Shown here one piece after another: positions 41,226 through 50,364 of a DNA stretch of 64,000 nt (position 1 is its first letter; every line of letters starts with the position of its first letter). The notes below the pieces were generated by a model. That model saw only the letters and a list, made by a program, of their open reading frames with translations. It made no database searches and was not told the DNA's origin. The translations under genes were made by a program, and so were the position numbers. Location of the stretch: contig CAWFXP010000010.1 of the NCBI GenBank assembly GCA_963819905.1, forward strand, positions 372,001 through 436,000, written 5' to 3'. The stretch comes from CAWCQC01 sp963819905. GTDB taxonomy: Bacteria > Actinomycetota > Thermoleophilia > Gaiellales > Gaiellaceae.

Positions 41226-42767
41226 CTAGTGGCGGAAGTGGCGGCGATGGGTGAAGACCATCACCGCCCCGGCTCGGTCGACGGCGGCGATCACGTCCTC
41301 GTCGCGCTTCGAGCCGCCGGGCTGGATGATCGCTCGGACGCCCGCGTCGAGCGCCAGCTGCGGGCCGTCCGGGAACGGGAAGAACGCGTCCGAGGCGAGC
41401 GCCGAGCCGGTGAGCTCGTGTCCGTGCTCTCCGGCCTTCTCGATCGCGATGCGCACGGCGTCGACGCGGCTCATCTGCCCAGAGCCGATGCCGATCGTCG
41501 CGAGCTCCCTCGCGACGACGATCGCGTTCGACGCGACGTGCTTGACGGCGCGCCAGGCCAGCAGCAGGTCTCCCCAGGCCTGCTCGTCGGGCTGCGCCTC
41601 CGAGACGACGTCCATCGCTTCCCGCTCGTCGAGGGCGGTGTCGGCGTCCTGGACGAGCATGCCGCCGGGTACCCGCCGGTAGTCCTGCTCGCCCACGACC
41701 GCGAAGCCGCGCTCACTGTTGGCGAGGATGCGCGTCGAGGGCTTCTCGCGCAGCCTTCCGAGCGCGTCGTCGTCGAAACCGGGCGCCAGCAGCACCTCGA
41801 CGAACTGCCCGGCGAGGCGCTCGGCGAGCTCCGAGTCCACGGGGCGGTTCAGCACGACGACGCCGCCGTACGCGGAGACCGGATCCGAGGCGAGGGCGAG
41901 GTCGTAGGCCTCGCCAACGCTCGCCGCGACGGCGCAGCCGCACGGGTTCGCGTGCTTGACGATCACGCAGGCGGGCAGCGAGAACTCCTCGAGCAGCGCG
42001 CGGGCAGCGGCGAGGTCGTTCAGGTTGTTGAACGACAGCTCGCGCCCTGAGACCTGCTCGACGTTCGAGAGCAGATGGCGCGCTGCGCCGACCTCGCTGT
42101 AGTAGGCGGCGCGCTGGTGCGGGTTCTCGCCATAGGCGAGGTCGAGCTCCTTGCGGAGCGCGATCACGACCTGCTCCGGGAAGGGCTCCCGTCCCGCGAA
42201 CCAGCGCATGATGGAGGCCTCGTAGGCGGCGGTGTGCGCGAAGGCGGTGGCTGCCAGCGAGCGTCTCGTCGCGAGCGAGATCTCGCCCGTTTCGCGTAGC
42301 TCGGCGAGCACCGGCTCGTACTGGGCCGGGGAGCAGACCGGCGCCACCTGCATGAAGTTCTTCGCGGCCGCGCGAAGCATTGCCGGGCCGCCGATGTCGA
42401 TCATCTCGACCGCCTCTTCCTCACGCACACCCTTGCGCCAGGCGACCTCGTCGAAGGGGTAGAGGTTGACGACTACGAGATCGAACGGCGCGATCCCGTG
42501 CCGCTCGAGGTCGAGCCGGTGCGACTCCTTGCGGCGGTCGGCGAGGATGCCGCCGTGGATCTTCGGGTGGAGGGTGACGACCCGGTGGTCGAGCATCTCG
42601 GGAACGCCCGTGACCTCCTCGACCGTCACGACGGGAGCTCCGGCCTCCCGGATCACCTGGGCGGTTCCGCCCGACGAGACGAGCTCGACGCCCAGCTCGG
42701 CCAGCCCGCGGGCGAGAGCGTCGAGGCTGGTCTTGTCGTAGGCGGAGAGGAGCGCGCGGCGAATCAC
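41226..42767 (-). CDS. purH: Bifunctional AICAR formyltransferase/IMP cyclohydrolase
   Basis: The 513-aa protein starts at GTG 42767, overlapping the purN stop (GTGA). The N-terminal MGS-like IMP cyclohydrolase domain has LLSAYDKTSLDALARGLAEL and VTLHPKIHGGILADR. The C-terminal formyltransferase has VIVKHANPCGCAV and SDAFFPFPDG. It performs the last two steps of de novo purine synthesis in the cytosol. The longer open frame upstream is a shadow of purN and purM. Confidence 0.95.
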   Translation of the reverse strand: MIRRALLSAYDKTSLDALARGLAELGVELVSSGGTAQVIREAGAPVVTVEEVTGVPEMLDHRVVTLHPKIHGGILADRRKESHRLDLERHGIAPFDLVVVNLYPFDEVAWRKGVREEEAVEMIDIGGPAMLRAAAKNFMQVAPVCSPAQYEPVLAELRETGEISLATRRSLAATAFAHTAAYEASIMRWFAGREPFPEQVVIALRKELDLAYGENPHQRAAYYSEVGAARHLLSNVEQVSGRELSFNNLNDLAAARALLEEFSLPACVIVKHANPCGCAVAASVGEAYDLALASDPVSAYGGVVVLNRPVDSELAERLAGQFVEVLLAPGFDDDALGRLREKPSTRILANSERGFAVVGEQDYRRVPGGMLVQDADTALDEREAMDVVSEAQPDEQAWGDLLLAWRAVKHVASNAIVVARELATIGIGSGQMSRVDAVRIAIEKAGEHGHELTGSALASDAFFPFPDGPQLALDAGVRAIIQPGGSKRDEDVIAAVDRAGAVMVFTHRRHFRH

Positions 42768-43324
42768 TCGCGCGAACGTAAACGCTCGTCGACCAGTTGT
42801 CGAGCGACGCGCGGCAGGAGCCGGTGCTCGACGGCGTGGAGGCGCTCGAGCAGGACGTCCGCCGTGTCTCCGGGGAGAATCGCAACCGGTTCCTGAGCCA
42901 GGATCGGGCCGGTGTCGATCCCCTCGTCGACCTCGTGCACCGTGACGCCGGTCTCCCGCGCGCCGGCGGCGAGCGCGTCCGCGACGGCGCTCGTCCCGGG
43001 GAACGCGGGGAGCAGAGAAGGATGGACGTTGATCACCCGGTGCGGGAACCGCGCCAGGAACGCCGGCGTGAGGACGTGCAGGTAGCCGGCGCAGACCACG
43101 ATCTCGACGCCCTTCGCCGAGAGCCAGCCGGCCATCGCCAGATCGCGCTCCTCGCGCGACGGATGATCCTCGAGCCGAAAGACTGCGTGCGGCACGCCCG
43201 CGCGCTCGGCACGCTCCAGGGCGAGCGCCCCGGCGACGTTGCTTGCCACCGCGACGACGGGCAGCCCGCCGTCGAGCAGCGCCTGGAGGTTCGTCCCCGA
43301 GCCCGAGACGAGGACGCCGATCAA
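42764..43324 (-). CDS. purN: Phosphoribosylglycinamide formyltransferase
   Basis: The 186-aa protein starts at TTG 43324, forming a TTGA overlap with the purM stop. It has the phosphate loop GVLVSGSGTNLQALLDG, VVCAGYLHVLTPAFLARFPH and the catalytic NVHPSLLPAFPG, followed by GVTVHEVDEGIDTGPILAQE. It transfers a formyl group from 10-formyl-THF to GAR. The TTG start has only a weak ribosome site, so translation probably depends on purM coupling. Confidence 0.93.
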   Translation of the reverse strand: MIGVLVSGSGTNLQALLDGGLPVVAVASNVAGALALERAERAGVPHAVFRLEDHPSREERDLAMAGWLSAKGVEIVVCAGYLHVLTPAFLARFPHRVINVHPSLLPAFPGTSAVADALAAGARETGVTVHEVDEGIDTGPILAQEPVAILPGDTADVLLERLHAVEHRLLPRVARQLVDERLRSRE

Positions 43325-44274
43325 TCCGAGAAGGAGACGCCGGCGATGCCCGCCTCGACCCGGCCGATGACCGGGACGCCTGCCGAAGCGACCTCGCCGG
43401 CGGGCACGATCGCACAGTAGCCGACGCCGAGGTTGAACACCCGGCGCTGCTCGTCCTCGGGCACTCCCTGCTTGTCGAGCCACGCGTACACCGGCGGTCG
43501 CGTCCAGCTCGCGGGGTCGACCACGGCGCCGAGCCCGTCCGGGAGGATCCGGGCGAGGTTCTCCGGGATGCCGCCGCCGGTGACGTGCGCGAGCGCACGG
43601 ACGTCGCAGCGCTGGCGGAGCGCCCTGACGGGCTCGAGGTAGAGCCGCGTCGGCGGCAGGAGGAGGTCGGGATCGAACGTCCCGTCGGCAAGCAGGCGCC
43701 GGACGAGGGAGAACCCGTTCGCGTGGAGGCCGGCGGAGGGCAAGCCGAGCACTGCGTCCCCGGCCTCGACCCGGGCGCCGTCGATCAGCCGGTCGCGGGC
43801 AACGAGCCCGACGCACGTGCCGGCGAAGTCGATCTCGCCCGGTCGGTAGACGCCGGGCATCTCGGCGCTCTCGCCGCCGAGGATCGCGCAGCCGGCCTCG
43901 CGGCAGACCGAGGCGGCGCCCTCGACGAGCTGCGCGACCTGGGACGGGTCGAGCGAGTGCGCGGCGACGTAGTCGAGGAAGAAGAGCGGGTCGGCGCCCG
44001 TCGTCAGCACGTCGTTGATGCAGTGGGCGGCGAGGTCTGCGCCGGCCCACGACAGGCGCCCGGCTTCGCGCTGGAGCACGATCTTCGTCCCGACCCCGTC
44101 CGTCGAGGCTGCGAGCAGGCGCGTCTCGTCGAGCGCGTAGAGGCCCGCGAACGCCCCGAGCTCGCCGACGACGCCGGCCGTCCGGGTGGAGCCGACGGCG
44201 GCGCGCAGCCGCTCGACGACCTCGCCGGCCTTTGCGAGGGAGACACCTGCTTCCTCGTAGGTGCGCTCCGCCAC
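43321..44274 (-). CDS. purM: Phosphoribosylformylglycinamidine cyclo-ligase
   Basis: The 317-aa AIR synthetase begins MAERTYEEAGVSLAKAGEVV. Family motifs are LLAASTDGVGTKIVLQ, ADLAAHCINDVLTTGADPLF, LGGESAEMPGVY and LAHVTGGGIPENLARILPDG. It closes the imidazole ring using ATP in the cytosol. It is the first gene of the purM-purN-purH operon. The promoter must lie in the 55 bases shared with the divergent PucR gene. Confidence 0.95.
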   Translation of the reverse strand: MAERTYEEAGVSLAKAGEVVERLRAAVGSTRTAGVVGELGAFAGLYALDETRLLAASTDGVGTKIVLQREAGRLSWAGADLAAHCINDVLTTGADPLFFLDYVAAHSLDPSQVAQLVEGAASVCREAGCAILGGESAEMPGVYRPGEIDFAGTCVGLVARDRLIDGARVEAGDAVLGLPSAGLHANGFSLVRRLLADGTFDPDLLLPPTRLYLEPVRALRQRCDVRALAHVTGGGIPENLARILPDGLGAVVDPASWTRPPVYAWLDKQGVPEDEQRRVFNLGVGYCAIVPAGEVASAGVPVIGRVEAGIAGVSFSD

Positions 44275-44329
44275 AGGACGTATCCTAACCGCGCGGGGTT
44301 CGACAGCCTGTACAACCCCGAGCCTGCCG

Positions 44330-45784
44330 ATGCTGACCGTTCAGGACATCGTGGCGATGCCGGGCCTGGGGCTCGCGGTCGTCGCCGGCGGCGACGGGCT
44401 CGGCCGTGAAGTCCGCTGGCTCCACGCCTCGGAGCTCGCCGACCCGACGCCCTGGATGAGCGGCGGCGAGCTCCTGCTGACGACCGGTCTCGGGATGGGG
44501 GCAACCGCGAAGCGTCAGAAGGAATACCTGGGACGGCTGGCCGAGCATCGCCTGGCGGGGGTCGGGTTCGGGCTCGGGTTCGGGCACGAGCAGGTTCCGG
44601 GGGCCCTCGTGCGCGAGGCGGACCGTCTCGGGTTTCCGATCCTGACGGTGCCCTACGAGGTGCCCTTCATCGCGATCTCGAAGGCGGTCTTCTCCCACCT
44701 CGCGAGCCACCAGCTCGAGATCGTGACGCAGGCGCTCGAGGTGCACGAGCGCCTCGCCCAGACGATCGTCCACGGCCGGGGGCTGCAGGCGCTGCTGGCC
44801 GTCCTCTGCAACCACCTGGGCTGCAGCCTGGCGCTCGTGGACGAGAACGGACGCGTGCTGGCGGAGCGCCACGCACGCGGGCGCCTGTCGTTCGACGGCT
44901 CGCTCGAGCTCCCCGTTCTCGCCGACGACGAGATGGCCACGCTGAAGGCTGCTCGCGAGCACCGTGACTTCGGGGAGTACGACCTGCTCGTCCTTCACCA
45001 CGGCCAGACGGCCCTCGCCTTCGAGCTCTCGAAGCGCCACGCGGTCTCGGCCGCGGAGCTGCGCCTCGCGGGCGACCTGCTCGACGACCTCGAGCACGAG
45101 CGGCTCTCGGAGCGGGACGCGTCCCGCCGGATGAGCGCCTTCGGGCTCGATCCGGAGCGCGACTACGCCGCGCTGCTCGCCGTTCCGGTCAACGGCCTGT
45201 CCGCCGAGCGACTGCGTCTCGCGGTCGCTCGCACGCTCGACCGTCGCGCGGTTCGCTACCTGTCGACGGCCCGGCCCGAGAAGGCGGCCTTCCTCGTCGA
45301 GGCGGCGAGCGAGGACGCCGTGCTCGCGCTTGCGCGGCGGATCGTGGAGGGCGAGCCGGGCGCACGACTCGCTATCGGACGTCCGGCCCAGGGCCGCGCC
45401 CTGGGGAGGAGCCTGCTCGAGGCCCGCGCTGCGCTCGACGCGTCGACCCTCGCGGTCGCCTCCTACCACGACCTCGGCTCGGTCGAGCTCCTGCTGAACC
45501 TGCCCGACGCCGCGCTCGAGGCGTTCGTCGACCGTGTCCTCGGAAGCGCCGCCGACAACGCCTGGCTCATCGAGTCGCTTACGGCGCTCCTCGAGTCCGG
45601 CTGCCGCTGGAGCGAGGCGGCCGGCCGCCTCGGCGTCCACCGCCACACGCTGCGCTACCGCATGGAGCGCCTTCGTGAGCAGACGGGTCGCCACCCGGAC
45701 GACCCGGAGCAACGCATGGAGCTCTGGCTGGCCGTCAAGGCGAGCCAGGCCCTCGCGGCCCGCCGGGAGCGCGCGCCGACGTAG
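44330..45784 (+). CDS. PucR-family transcriptional regulator
   Basis: The 484-aa protein starts at ATG 44330. An N-terminal PucR domain (LTVQDIVAMPGLGLAVVAGG, WMSGGELLLTTGLGMG) spans about 1-130. A GGDEF-like/CdaR middle follows, and the C-terminal HTH_30 is CRWSEAAGRLGVHRHTLRYR. PucR-type regulators often control purine or amine catabolism. It diverges from the purM operon, which may or may not be its target. Confidence 0.88.
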   Translation: MLTVQDIVAMPGLGLAVVAGGDGLGREVRWLHASELADPTPWMSGGELLLTTGLGMGATAKRQKEYLGRLAEHRLAGVGFGLGFGHEQVPGALVREADRLGFPILTVPYEVPFIAISKAVFSHLASHQLEIVTQALEVHERLAQTIVHGRGLQALLAVLCNHLGCSLALVDENGRVLAERHARGRLSFDGSLELPVLADDEMATLKAAREHRDFGEYDLLVLHHGQTALAFELSKRHAVSAAELRLAGDLLDDLEHERLSERDASRRMSAFGLDPERDYAALLAVPVNGLSAERLRLAVARTLDRRAVRYLSTARPEKAAFLVEAASEDAVLALARRIVEGEPGARLAIGRPAQGRALGRSLLEARAALDASTLAVASYHDLGSVELLLNLPDAALEAFVDRVLGSAADNAWLIESLTALLESGCRWSEAAGRLGVHRHTLRYRMERLREQTGRHPDDPEQRMELWLAVKASQALAARRERAPT

Positions 45785-45843
45785 GCGGGCGGGCGGCGCC
45801 GACTATATTCGTCGGCGATCCGTTCCGTGACGACCACAGCCGA

Positions 45844-46965
45844 TTGAGAGACCGGGTCGCCTACGGCGTCCTGCTCCTGGTGGGCGCCGTCGATGCGATC
45901 GGCTACGGGATCATCGGCCCGATCGTGCCGGCGATCTCCGACGAGACCGGCGCCGGCCCTGCGCTCATGGGCGCGCTCGTCGCGATGTTCGGGATCGGCA
46001 TGGTGGTCGGTTTCTGGCTTGCGGGCCGGGGTGTCCAGCACGCGAGCGCGAGGACGGTGATTCTCGTATCGCTCGGCCTGAGCGCCCTGGCCGCGGCCGG
46101 ATTCCTGCTCACCCCGAGCCTCCCGCTCTACTTCGCCGCCCGGTTCCTGATGGGGCTCGGCGCGGGCGGGTTGTGGCTCGGGGGAGCGTTTGCCGCGATG
46201 GAGCGCTGGCCGGGTGACGAGTACCGCCGTCTGAGCGGACTGATGGCGATGTACTCGGCGGGTGCGATCGCGGGCCCGGCACTCGCCGGGGTGGGCGGGA
46301 TCCGCGGGCCGTTCGTCCTCTACATCGGCCTCGTCGTCTTGTGTCTCGCGCTGCTCCCGCTGATCGGCGCGCCGCACGGCCACGCGCCGGCGTTCCGCTC
46401 CGATCGAACGGTGTTGCGCGATCCCTCGTTCGCCGTCTCGACGGCCGCGATCACGCTCGTCGCCGTGACGATCGCGACGTTCGACGGCGTCCTGCCGCTC
46501 CACTTCGACGATCAGCTCGGGCAGGCAGGGATCGCGGCGCTCTACGCCGGCGCAGGGGTCGTCATCGCGCTCGCGACCGTCCTGGCGGCACGCTTCGCGA
46601 TGCGTCCGGTCGTCGTGGCGGGGACGGTGCTGACCGTCGGTGGGCTGACCCTTGCCGGTCTCACGGGCGAGGTGTGGTGGTGGGTGATCGCGGTCGCCGC
46701 CGCCGCGATCGGGTTCGGTCTCGATCAGACCGGCTCGCTCGGCTTCCTGCTCGACGTGGTCGGGCCCGAGCGGATGATCCTGGCCATGGTCGTGTGGTCG
46801 CAGGTGTTCGCGATCGGCTACCTCGTGGGACCGCTGCTCGGCGGGCTCGTAGCCGAGACGCTCGGCTATGCGGCGATCGGGCTCGTGCCGGCGGCGTTCG
46901 CCACCGCCGTGTTCGCCGCGCTCGCGCGGACGCCGCGCGCGTCTGCCGTCAGCTCACCGGGGTAG
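45844..46965 (+). CDS. MFS transporter, 373 aa
   Basis: A TTG at 45844 is the likely start (LRDRVAYGVLLLVGAVDAIG). Twelve hydrophobic segments are visible, with FWLAGRGVQHASARTVILVS at the motif A position and ARFLMGLGAGGLWLGGAF. It is a DHA1-like permease with unknown substrate. Its 3' end overlaps the convergent trimethylamine-dehydrogenase-like gene by 17 bases, and it might serve that locus, though no link is shown. Confidence 0.82.
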   Translation: MRDRVAYGVLLLVGAVDAIGYGIIGPIVPAISDETGAGPALMGALVAMFGIGMVVGFWLAGRGVQHASARTVILVSLGLSALAAAGFLLTPSLPLYFAARFLMGLGAGGLWLGGAFAAMERWPGDEYRRLSGLMAMYSAGAIAGPALAGVGGIRGPFVLYIGLVVLCLALLPLIGAPHGHAPAFRSDRTVLRDPSFAVSTAAITLVAVTIATFDGVLPLHFDDQLGQAGIAALYAGAGVVIALATVLAARFAMRPVVVAGTVLTVGGLTLAGLTGEVWWWVIAVAAAAIGFGLDQTGSLGFLLDVVGPERMILAMVVWSQVFAIGYLVGPLLGGLVAETLGYAAIGLVPAAFATAVFAALARTPRASAVSSPG

Positions 46966-49039
46966 ACGCCGGCAGGACGAGCCGCTCGCGCAGGAACGGG
47001 AGCGGCACGGCGGGATTCTCCGTGTCGATCTCGCGTGCGAGCCGGTGCCCGTCGAAGATCGCGTCGGCGATCATCCTCGGTGACACGCAGTCGCCGATGC
47101 GGTAGAGCGCCTCGATTCCCTCGGCGTCGAGCCGCTCGCGGTCGGACGCCAGTTCGAGGTAGAGGCTCTCGTTCGAGAGGCGCTGCGTGACGAGCACGAT
47201 GCCGTCCACTTCGAGCGCGAAGGGGTCGCCGAACTCGTCCTCGCCGGCTACGCCCGCGGGATCCACTTGTCGAAGCGTCACGCCGCGGTGCATGCAGACG
47301 CCGGCGGCGTGGAGCCGTTCGCGCAGCAACGGGCCTTCGAGAGTCTCGTCGCAGACAGGCGCGATCTGCTCGAGCGGTGTCAGGAGCTCCACGTGCCGGC
47401 CCTCCGACGCGAGTTGCTCGGCGATCCCGGAAGCCATGAAGTACCCCTCGCCGTCGTAGACCGCCAGCCGCTCCCCGGGCGGCCGCTTGCCCTCGACCAT
47501 GACCTGCTCCGGGGTGAGCACGTGGGGCAGGGTCGCGTCCGCGCCCGGCAGCGGCTCGTGCGTGGGGCCGCTCAGGCCGTTCTCCGACCAGCGCGCGCCC
47601 GTCGCCACGATGACGATCTCCGCCCCGTACTCGCGCACGGCGGCTGCGTCCAGCCCGGCGCCGGTGACGACCTCGACGTTCTTCAGCTTCTCGAGCTGGA
47701 TGCGGCGCCAGTTGACGACGCGGGCCCACTCCCCGAGCCCGGGCAGGGTGGGAATCCAGCGCATGACCCCGCCGATCTCGGGCTCCGCGTCGACCAGGTG
47801 CACGCGTCGCAGCCCGCGCTTGCCGAGGACGATCGCGCACTCCATGCCCGCGGCGCCGGCGCCGATGACGAGCACGTCGCGGTCTGCGTTCGCGGCCTGC
47901 TCGAACCGCTCCGGGTGCCACCCGCGGCGGTACTCCTCGCCGGCGGTCGCGTTCTGTGTACAGCCCAGGTGATGGCCGGTCTCCGACTTCGAGATGCAGA
48001 CGTTGCAGCCGATGCACTCGCGCACTTCCCCGTAGCGGCCCTCCTCGACCTTCCGCGGCAGGAACGGGTCCGCGATCGACGGGCGGGCGGCGCCGATGAG
48101 GTCCCACGCGCCGCTCCGAATCACCTCGGCCATACGGTCCGGATTCGTGAAGCGCCCAACGCCGACGATCGGCTTCGAGGTCGCCTCGCGGACGCGGCCG
48201 GTCCACTCGAGCTGGTAGCCCTCGCCGAAGAAGCGCGAGGCGCCCGAGTCGAGCGACCACTCGGCGATCGAGCCGACGTTGACGTCCCAGAGGTCGACCA
48301 GGTGATCCACGAGACGAACGAACTCGAGCGCCTCGTCGACCTCGAGCCCCGGCGTCAGGTCGACACCGATCCGAACCGCGATCGCACAGTCGTCCCCCAC
48401 GGCGTCGCGAACCACGTCGAGCGTCTCGATCCACATGCGGGCGCGGTTCTCGAGAGAGCCGCCGTACGCGTCGGTGCGCTTGTTGTAGAAGGGCGACAGG
48501 AACTGGGTCAGGAGGTAGCTGTGGCCCCCGTAGACGTACACGATGTCGAAGCCGGCGTCGCGCGAACGCCGGGCGGCGAGCGCCCAATCGGCCTGGACGC
48601 GGCGAATGTCGTCGAGCTCCATCGCCTTCGGGACGAGGAACGAGTCATAGTCGCTCGCGATCTGCGACGGCGCGATCGCGGGCCAGCGGCTCGCACGCTC
48701 GGGTGCGTGCACGCCCGTGTGCACCAGCTCGATGCCGGCCAGGGCCCCGTGCTCGTGCGCGGCCTCCGTCATGACGGCGAGGTTCGCGAGGTCGTCCTCG
48801 TCGAGCAGTTGCGACGAGACGTAGGGCGACTCGTCCGAGTCGGCCGAGACCGGGGCGTACTCGGTGCACACGGCGGCCCAGCCACCCTCGGCCTTCATCC
48901 CGCGATGAGCGGCCTGCGAGCCCGGCTTCTGCGTGCCGTACCCGGTGCAGTGCGGCACCTGGTAGAAGCGGTTGCGCAGGGTCTTCGGCCCGATGCGAAC
49001 GGGCTCGAACAGGATGTCGTGCTTGGCGTCCCGCGCCAC
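46949..49039 (-). CDS. Trimethylamine dehydrogenase-like flavoprotein
   Basis: The 696-aa protein aligns along its whole length with trimethylamine dehydrogenase as I recall it. NRFYQVPHC places Cys31 (Cys30 of the mature enzyme) for the 6-S-cysteinyl FMN. VCTEY, IAEWSLDSG and EEYRRGWHPERF supply Tyr60, Trp264 and Trp355 of the aromatic bowl. CIGCNVCISKSETGHHLGC holds the 4Fe-4S cysteines. The ADP-binding part starts at VLVIGAGAAGMECA. TMADH oxidises trimethylamine to dimethylamine and formaldehyde and passes electrons to ETF, which is not in the window. Histamine or other amine substrates are possible. A class III aminotransferase gene precedes it. Confidence 0.85.
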   Translation of the reverse strand: MARDAKHDILFEPVRIGPKTLRNRFYQVPHCTGYGTQKPGSQAAHRGMKAEGGWAAVCTEYAPVSADSDESPYVSSQLLDEDDLANLAVMTEAAHEHGALAGIELVHTGVHAPERASRWPAIAPSQIASDYDSFLVPKAMELDDIRRVQADWALAARRSRDAGFDIVYVYGGHSYLLTQFLSPFYNKRTDAYGGSLENRARMWIETLDVVRDAVGDDCAIAVRIGVDLTPGLEVDEALEFVRLVDHLVDLWDVNVGSIAEWSLDSGASRFFGEGYQLEWTGRVREATSKPIVGVGRFTNPDRMAEVIRSGAWDLIGAARPSIADPFLPRKVEEGRYGEVRECIGCNVCISKSETGHHLGCTQNATAGEEYRRGWHPERFEQAANADRDVLVIGAGAAGMECAIVLGKRGLRRVHLVDAEPEIGGVMRWIPTLPGLGEWARVVNWRRIQLEKLKNVEVVTGAGLDAAAVREYGAEIVIVATGARWSENGLSGPTHEPLPGADATLPHVLTPEQVMVEGKRPPGERLAVYDGEGYFMASGIAEQLASEGRHVELLTPLEQIAPVCDETLEGPLLRERLHAAGVCMHRGVTLRQVDPAGVAGEDEFGDPFALEVDGIVLVTQRLSNESLYLELASDRERLDAEGIEALYRIGDCVSPRMIADAIFDGHRLAREIDTENPAVPLPFLRERLVLPASTPVS

Positions 49040-49061
49040 GGCGGGAGTCTACGGCGCGTGT

Positions 49062-50328
49062 CTAGGCGACGGTGGCCGAGACGCTGTCGAGCGCTGCCGC
49101 GAAGCCGGCAGCGAGCTCGTCGAGCTCGCTGCGCTCGATGGTGAGCGCGGGCGAGACCTGGAGGCCGCCGCCGACGAGCGGGCGGGTCATGACGCCCGCT
49201 TCGCGGGCGGCCGTCACGAGCCGGTCGGGGAGCTTCGGGTCGTCCGCGACGAGCGCCGGATCGGGCTGGATCGCCGCGACGACACCGAGACCCGAGCGGA
49301 CCTCGGTGACGAGCGGATGGTCGGCCAGCGGGGCGAGCACGTCGGCGAGCTCCGACTCGAGCGCCCGGGCTCGTCCGGGGAGGTCCTCGCGCTCCATGAT
49401 GTCGAGGTTCGGATGAGCCGCCGCGGTCGCGGTCGCGTGCCCCGAGTACGTGTATCCGTGCCGCCAGACCCCGCCGGTGTCCGACGACCAGAACGGCTCT
49501 GCGACACGGGCGCCGACGATGACGCCGCCGAGCGGAACGTACCCCGAGGTGATGCCCTTGGCGAACGTGACCATGTCGGGGTCGAGGCCGAACCGGCGGC
49601 TCGCGAACCAGTCGCCGACGCGCCCGTACCCGCAGATCACCTCGTCGGCGACGAACAGGACGTCGCGCTCGCGGCAGACGCGGCGCGCCTCCTCGAGGTA
49701 GCCGGGGGGCGGGATGAGGACGCCGCCCGCGCCGACGATCGGCTCGCAGAAGAACGCGGCGACGCGCTCCTGGGCCCGCTCCGTCGATCGCCTCGGCGAG
49801 CGCCTCGGCCGAGTTCCACGGAACCTGCAGCGTGTCGCCGACGAGCGTCCCGAGCCCGGCCCGGAAGACATCCGAGCCGGCGAGGCTCGTACCGTAGGCC
49901 GCCATCCCGTGATAGGCCCGCTCGCGGGAGATCACGACCGTTCGCTCGGTGTCACCCTGGAGGCTCCAGTACCGGCGCGCGAGCTTGGCGGCCGTCTCGA
50001 TCGCCTCGGCGCCGCCGCTGGTGAAGAAGATCCGGGCGTCGGCCATCGGCGCGATCTCGGCGATTCGCTCGGCGAGGGCCGTCGTGACGGGCGTCGACAG
50101 GTCGCCGTAGGACGAGTACGAGGGAACCTTCCGCATCTGGGCCGCGACCGCGTCGACGATCTCGTCACGGCCGTAGCCGACGTTGCAGTACCAGAGGCCG
50201 GCGCAGGCGTCGAGGTACCGCCTGCCGTCCGTGTCCCACACCCATACCCCGTCCGCTCGCTCGATGAGCAGCTCGCCGGACTGGGAGACGGCGTGCATGT
50301 CCGCGACCGGATGCCAGAAGCGCGTCAT
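49062..50328 (-). pseudogene. Class III aminotransferase, frameshifted
   Basis: The N-terminal frame from ATG 50328 reads FWHPVADMHAVSQSGELLIE, DACAGLWYCNVGYGRDEI and FFTSGGAEAIETAAKLARRY. Near 49780 the frame shifts and continues ERVAAFFCEPIVGAGG, VLFVADEVICGYGRVGDWFA and MVTFAKGITSGYVPLG, which holds the PLP Lys. The whole fits omega-amino acid:pyruvate or putrescine/GABA-type transaminases (about 420 aa). One extra base would explain the break. It lies 22 bases upstream of the TMADH-like gene. Confidence 0.8.
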
Positions 50329-50364
50329 CGACAGGAGCCTATCGCAGGGTGTTCAATTGCGGGT

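Noticed and set aside
47267..49144. A 625-codon frame antisense to the TMADH-like gene
   Set aside because: The opposite strand encodes a full-length recognised enzyme. The antisense product is Arg/Val/Asp-rich without motifs.
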